Shown piece by piece: positions 60,893-64,000 of a DNA stretch of 64,000 nt. The position numbers and the translations under genes are program-made. The stretch's first letter is position 1. Each line of letters starts with the position of its first letter. The DNA is from Pedobacter insulae (GTDB lineage: Bacteria > Bacteroidota > Bacteroidia > Sphingobacteriales > Sphingobacteriaceae): contig NZ_FOPP01000004.1 of assembly GCF_900113525.1 (NCBI RefSeq), forward strand, positions 124,001 through 188,000. The letters run 5' to 3'. The notes below the pieces were generated by a model that did no database searches, was not told the DNA's origin, and saw only the letters and a program-made list of their open reading frames with translations.

Positions 60893-60928
60893 AAAAAGCA
60901 TCTCAAAAATAAATTCGAGATGCTTTTT
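60893..60928 (-). terminator. Rho-independent terminator after the 58-aa gene
   Basis: Stem AAAAAGCATCTC / GAGATGCTTTTT (60893-60904 and 60917-60928) around a 12-nt loop. It has a T-tract in both directions and lies 24 bp beyond the stop of the small minus-strand gene at 60952. Confidence 0.8.
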
Positions 60929-60951
60929 AAATGTTTTAAAAGAATAAAAGA

Positions 60952-61128
60952 CTAAGCTGAAGCTGTAAGTTTAGCTAATACAGCATTGTTTTTAGCCAAT
61001 TGATCTTTAGTAGATTGCTGTGAACGACTTCCTAATTCAATGTTAGTCGCTAATTTTAATGTTTTTACTTCTAAACGAGAAACTGTTTTATTGTATCTGT
61101 CTTTTCTTTTTAATCTTGTAACTGCCAT
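60952..61128 (-). CDS. Small basic protein of unknown function (58 aa)
   Basis: A 58-residue open frame from ATG (complement of 61126-61128) to TAG (60952-60954). It begins MAVTRLKRKDRYNKTVSRLE, is rich in Lys and Arg in the first half and alpha-helical throughout, and ends KLTASA. It lies between tRNA-Cys and a strong terminator on the same strand, so it may be expressed at a high level, possibly with the tRNA. The composition suggests an RNA- or ribosome-associated protein; this is inference. I do not recognise a named family. Confidence 0.75.
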   Translation of the reverse strand: MAVTRLKRKDRYNKTVSRLEVKTLKLATNIELGSRSQQSTKDQLAKNNAVLAKLTASA

Positions 61129-61167
61129 GATAATGCGTTTTATGTTTCCTTAATTATTATAAACCTG

Positions 61168-61238
61168 AGGTCGAGAGCGGATTCGAACCGCTGTAGAAGG
61201 TTTTGCAGACCTCTGCCTAGCCACTCGGCCACTCGACC
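61168..61238 (-). tRNA. tRNA-Cys (anticodon GCA)
   Basis: 71 nt including the U73 discriminator that is characteristic of tRNA-Cys. Acceptor stem GGTCGAG/CTCGACC, D arm GCC...GGC, anticodon arm GAGGT-CTGCAAA-ACCTT with anticodon GCA, and T arm AGCGG-TTCGAAT-CCGCT. The 3' CCA is not encoded. The small protein gene follows 39 bp downstream on the same strand. Confidence 0.97.
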
Positions 61239-61325
61239 CTTTTAATTCAAGGTTGCAAAAATAGTAATTATATATGAGGATGCAAAAAGAAAGCAAATAA
61301 AATAATGGCAATACTTGTTAACATA

Positions 61326-62078
61326 TTAACGTTTTAAGCTCAATTTGCCTAGCTCACTGCAAAATATAGCTGCAGAAACTGCCACATTTAATGACTCGGC
61401 AACACCAATTCTTGGAATGGTGACGGGTACTGTAATCAATTTTAGGAGGTTTTGGGAAATTCCATGGCCTTCATTTCCCAATAAAATCAATCCTTCATTT
61501 CCCCAGTTAACTTCATAAATATCATTTCCATCTAATAAAGCACCAAATATAGGGAGGTTAACCTGTGCAATAAATTCCTCTAAATTGGTGTAAAAAATGT
61601 TCATCCTAGCCAGGGATCCCATCGTGGATTGCACTGTTTTTGGATTATAGACCTCAACGGTATGTACAGAGCAAATGATCTGATCAATTCCAAACCAATC
61701 AGCCGTGCGAATGATTGTACCCAAGTTACCTGGATCTTGCACATCGTCTAAAACCAAAGAAAACTTACCTTTTAATAAATTGAGGTCTAATTTTTGCTTT
61801 ATAGGGACATTTACAAGTGCTATAATTCCCTGAGGCGCTTGAAGCGTACTAATCTTCGCTAATTCCACGTTGTTTACCTCGAATAACTTTATATTTGCGG
61901 GGAATTTAGGTAAAGATTGAAAATAACTAGGGTCATAATAAATACTGTGCAATTGATAATTGGAATTGATAAATTCTACAATAGATTTTATACCTTCAAT
62001 AATAAATATTCCACTTTCTTTACGGTATTTTTTTTGATGTAAAGATTTAATAAAACTGATTTGAGATTTTGAAAGCAT
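61326..62078 (-). CDS. TrmH/SpoU-family RNA 2'-O-methyltransferase
   Basis: 250 residues. An N-terminal substrate-binding domain (SFIKSLHQKKYRKESGIFII) precedes the SPOUT knot fold with its three motifs: LDDVQDPGNLGTIIRTADWF, LLGNEGHGIS and IPRIGVAESLNVAVSAAIF. It methylates a ribose in rRNA or tRNA using SAM; the exact target is not determined by the sequence. Its start codon overlaps the start of the divergent BamA-like gene by about 10 bp. Confidence 0.93.
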   Translation of the reverse strand: MLSKSQISFIKSLHQKKYRKESGIFIIEGIKSIVEFINSNYQLHSIYYDPSYFQSLPKFPANIKLFEVNNVELAKISTLQAPQGIIALVNVPIKQKLDLNLLKGKFSLVLDDVQDPGNLGTIIRTADWFGIDQIICSVHTVEVYNPKTVQSTMGSLARMNIFYTNLEEFIAQVNLPIFGALLDGNDIYEVNWGNEGLILLGNEGHGISQNLLKLITVPVTIPRIGVAESLNVAVSAAIFCSELGKLSLKR

Positions 62079-64000
62079 ATAAACTTAACGATAAACAGCA
62101 GGTACAAATTCTTACAATATTACTATTTATTCTTGTTTTTATAGCAGGTTGTTCGTCTACAAAATATATAGAAGACTATCAGGCTATTGTAACGAAAGTT
62201 AAAATAGATAGTATTGATAAGCAATTTGAAGAGCAGGCTTATAATTATGTGCAAAAAGATATCAGACCTTCAGGTACAATTGGGCTAAATGTGGGAATCT
62301 ATAATATTTTCAATACCAAAGATGGTAAGTATAAAACCAACAATATAAAGCCATTAGGCTCACCGCCACCAATTTTAGATAGTGCCTTAGTAGAAATTTC
62401 AAGAAACCAGATCGAAAAATTCCTAAAAAGTAAAGGCTATTTCAATGCGAAGGTAAAATCAGAGCTTTCTGTTCTTAACAAGAAAGCAAAACTTAGGTTC
62501 GTAGCAGATCCAGGGCCAGCTTTTTTCATCAACAAAGTGGGATATAGAATTCCTGATGAGCAAGTTAAAACGTTATATCTATCCCAGAAAGATACATTTA
62601 CTCATCTCCACGAGGGAATGCGTTATGATGAAGACTCGCTGGCGTTGGAAAGAGAACAGATCTATCAGTTAATGCGTCAAAATGGATATCGCTATTTTGA
62701 ACGTCCCCACGTAAGGTTTGAACCAGATTCGACTCAGCATAACAGTAAGGTAAGTGTAGATTTGCTTATTGATGACCCTATTGATGGGACAAAGCATAAA
62801 GTGTATACCATTGACAGTACGAACATTATTATTGCGGAAAATTCGGAGGGTTTCTCTGATTCGGAAAGGCTAGCAGATTCTTTGAGAAATAAAAAGGCCA
62901 TTAGAGGCATTCGTTTTATAGATCTTTCAGGAAGATTTAGAAGGAATCCGATTGTGAGATATGATTTTTTGAAATCAGGAGAAATCTATGATATTAGAAA
63001 AGAAAATCTAACGTATGACAGGATGTATCAATTGAATGTTTTCAAGAATGTAAAAATTGATTATACCTTGGCAAAGGACAGTACCAATAAAATAAATCCG
63101 GTTATTTTGTTGATTCCGCAAAAGAGGATGAGCAATAGAATAGAGGGAGAGGTACCTTTTAATAACGGTACGGTGGGTTTTACATTAAGTAATACCTATA
63201 CAAATAATAATTTTTTAAAAGGAGCGGAGCGGTTTCAGTTCCAAGTTAAAGGCGGCTTACAAGCCAGAAGAACGGAAAATAAGTCAATATTTAACGACAT
63301 ATACCAACGTGATTTTTCTGTTAGTGCGAGCCTATCTGTGGCGAGGCTAATGATTCCTTTTGTGAACATTCCCATGATGGGTAAAAATGGGATGCCATAT
63401 ACCACTTTCTCAACAAGCTATTTATATGCCTTGCAGAAAGACATTACCGTTCGTCGGATCTTTATCAACTCTGTGACTTACGATTGGGTAGAAACTAAAT
63501 CAAAATTGCATTCATTTACCCCGTTAAATGTTGAATATAGGTTTGGGAGTATACTCATAGATACGCTGGATAAAACTGATATTGATAAATACAATTCAAA
63601 TAAGAAACTATTGGAGAGCAATTTTTATAATATCAAATTGTTGGGACGTAAGGATTTCACTTTAGGGATGAAATATGCCTATACGCTTAATGGCGATAAG
63701 TTATTACAGAATAGATCATTTGTATATTTTAGAGGAAACATTGACATTGCCGGCAATCTTTTGCAACTTTCAACCAGCGCATTTGGCGACAAACACGATC
63801 CGAAAAAAGGTGATTTCGGAAAGATTTTTGGTTTACCCTTTAATCAATACGTTCGTCCGGAGGTTGATCTTCGTTGGTATAAAAGCCTTGGAGGCGATAG
63901 ACAGTTTATTGCCAGAGTTAATACAGGTATAGGTTATGCTTATGGAAATTCGACAGCAATGCCTTTCGAGAAATTATTTTACGCAGGTGGCTCAAGTGGC
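62069..64000 (+). CDS. BamA/TamA-like outer-membrane assembly protein, lipoprotein type (cut by window edge)
   Basis: About 644 codons, open to the right edge. The best start is TTG 62069 (L/M-KAYKLNDKQQVQILT), after an in-frame TGA at 62057-62059; no ATG fits. The signal region ends IAGCSSTKY, a lipobox-like site, so the protein is probably a lipoprotein. POTRA-like domains follow (NQIEKFLKSKGYFNAKVKSE, LALEREQIYQLMRQNGYRYF), then the beta-barrel with repeated amphipathic strands. The last visible residues, KLFYAGGSSG, match the conserved barrel loop near the C-terminal region of this family. It is probably a housekeeping outer-membrane biogenesis protein. Confidence 0.85.
   Translation, partial: MKAYKLNDKQQVQILTILLFILVFIAGCSSTKYIEDYQAIVTKVKIDSIDKQFEEQAYNYVQKDIRPSGTIGLNVGIYNIFNTKDGKYKTNNIKPLGSPPPILDSALVEISRNQIEKFLKSKGYFNAKVKSELSVLNKKAKLRFVADPGPAFFINKVGYRIPDEQVKTLYLSQKDTFTHLHEGMRYDEDSLALEREQIYQLMRQNGYRYFERPHVRFEPDSTQHNSKVSVDLLIDDPIDGTKHKVYTIDSTNIIIAENSEGFSDSERLADSLRNKKAIRGIRFIDLSGRFRRNPIVRYDFLKSGEIYDIRKENLTYDRMYQLNVFKNVKIDYTLAKDSTNKINPVILLIPQKRMSNRIEGEVPFNNGTVGFTLSNTYTNNNFLKGAERFQFQVKGGLQARRTENKSIFNDIYQRDFSVSASLSVARLMIPFVNIPMMGKNGMPYTTFSTSYLYALQKDITVRRIFINSVTYDWVETKSKLHSFTPLNVEYRFGSILIDTLDKTDIDKYNSNKKLLESNFYNIKLLGRKDFTLGMKYAYTLNGDKLLQNRSFVYFRGNIDIAGNLLQLSTSAFGDKHDPKKGDFGKIFGLPFNQYVRPEVDLRWYKSLGGDRQFIARVNTGIGYAYGNSTAMPFEKLFYAGGSSG

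Overview
The window looks like a chromosomal segment of a Bacteroidota bacterium, most likely Sphingobacteriaceae (Pedobacter or Mucilaginibacter type). The reasons are an AT-rich composition, several promoters of the Bacteroidota TAnnTTTG type, a type IX secretion plug-family protein, a GH95 fucosidase, Cys-type sulfatases, and long MacB-like permeases that begin MFKLN and end DALKYE. The species assignment is inference from family resemblance; no database was searched.

Layout. 1-1615: the N-terminal part of a GH95 alpha-L-fucosidase (minus strand, cut by the window edge). 1761-10768: an assimilatory sulfate reduction and siroheme block: Rrf2 regulator, siroheme sulfite reductase with a HEPN-like tail, SUMT (cobA), a fusion of precorrin-2 dehydrogenase with a TauE/SafE transporter, 4Fe-4S APS reductase (cysH), cysD, cysN and a second, divergent SUMT. 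Two promoters in this block share an ACTACTAA box at an identical distance from the -7 element. 11018-17719: glycogen and trehalose metabolism (glgA, glgC, a GH15 enzyme, OtsA-OtsB fusion). 17894-19186: exonuclease III and an ankyrin protein.

19192-46941 is the most striking part. A histidine kinase and an NtrC-type sigma54 activator (minus strand) lie next to a MacA-like adaptor, two ABC ATPases and nine tandem full-length MacB/FtsX-type permeases (plus strand). Each permease carries two FtsX modules. Two sigma54-like -24/-12 promoters, one before the adaptor and one inside the array at 38.8 kb, each have a pair of 18-bp palindromes upstream; the proximal palindrome is centred exactly 84 bp before the -12 GC in both. 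This supports one two-component regulon driving two transcription units: adaptor + ATPase 1 + six permeases, and permease + ATPase 2 + two permeases. No TolC-like outer-membrane gene is in the window.

47105-50653: two exported Cys-type sulfatases. 50704-59739: mostly housekeeping genes (EVE protein, small exported protein, cation:proton antiporter, acyl-CoA thioesterase, GH13 amylase, T9SS plug-family protein, ABC-F protein, pyrD, DUF1801 protein). 59788-60556: an ArsR-type regulator with an SRPBCC protein and a clear twin-palindrome operator. 60952-61238: a 58-aa basic protein and tRNA-Cys. 61326-64000: a TrmH/SpoU methyltransferase, and the start of a BamA/TamA-like outer-membrane protein that runs off the right edge. 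Short inverted repeats with the core CATTGCGAGGTACGAAGCAA are scattered between genes.
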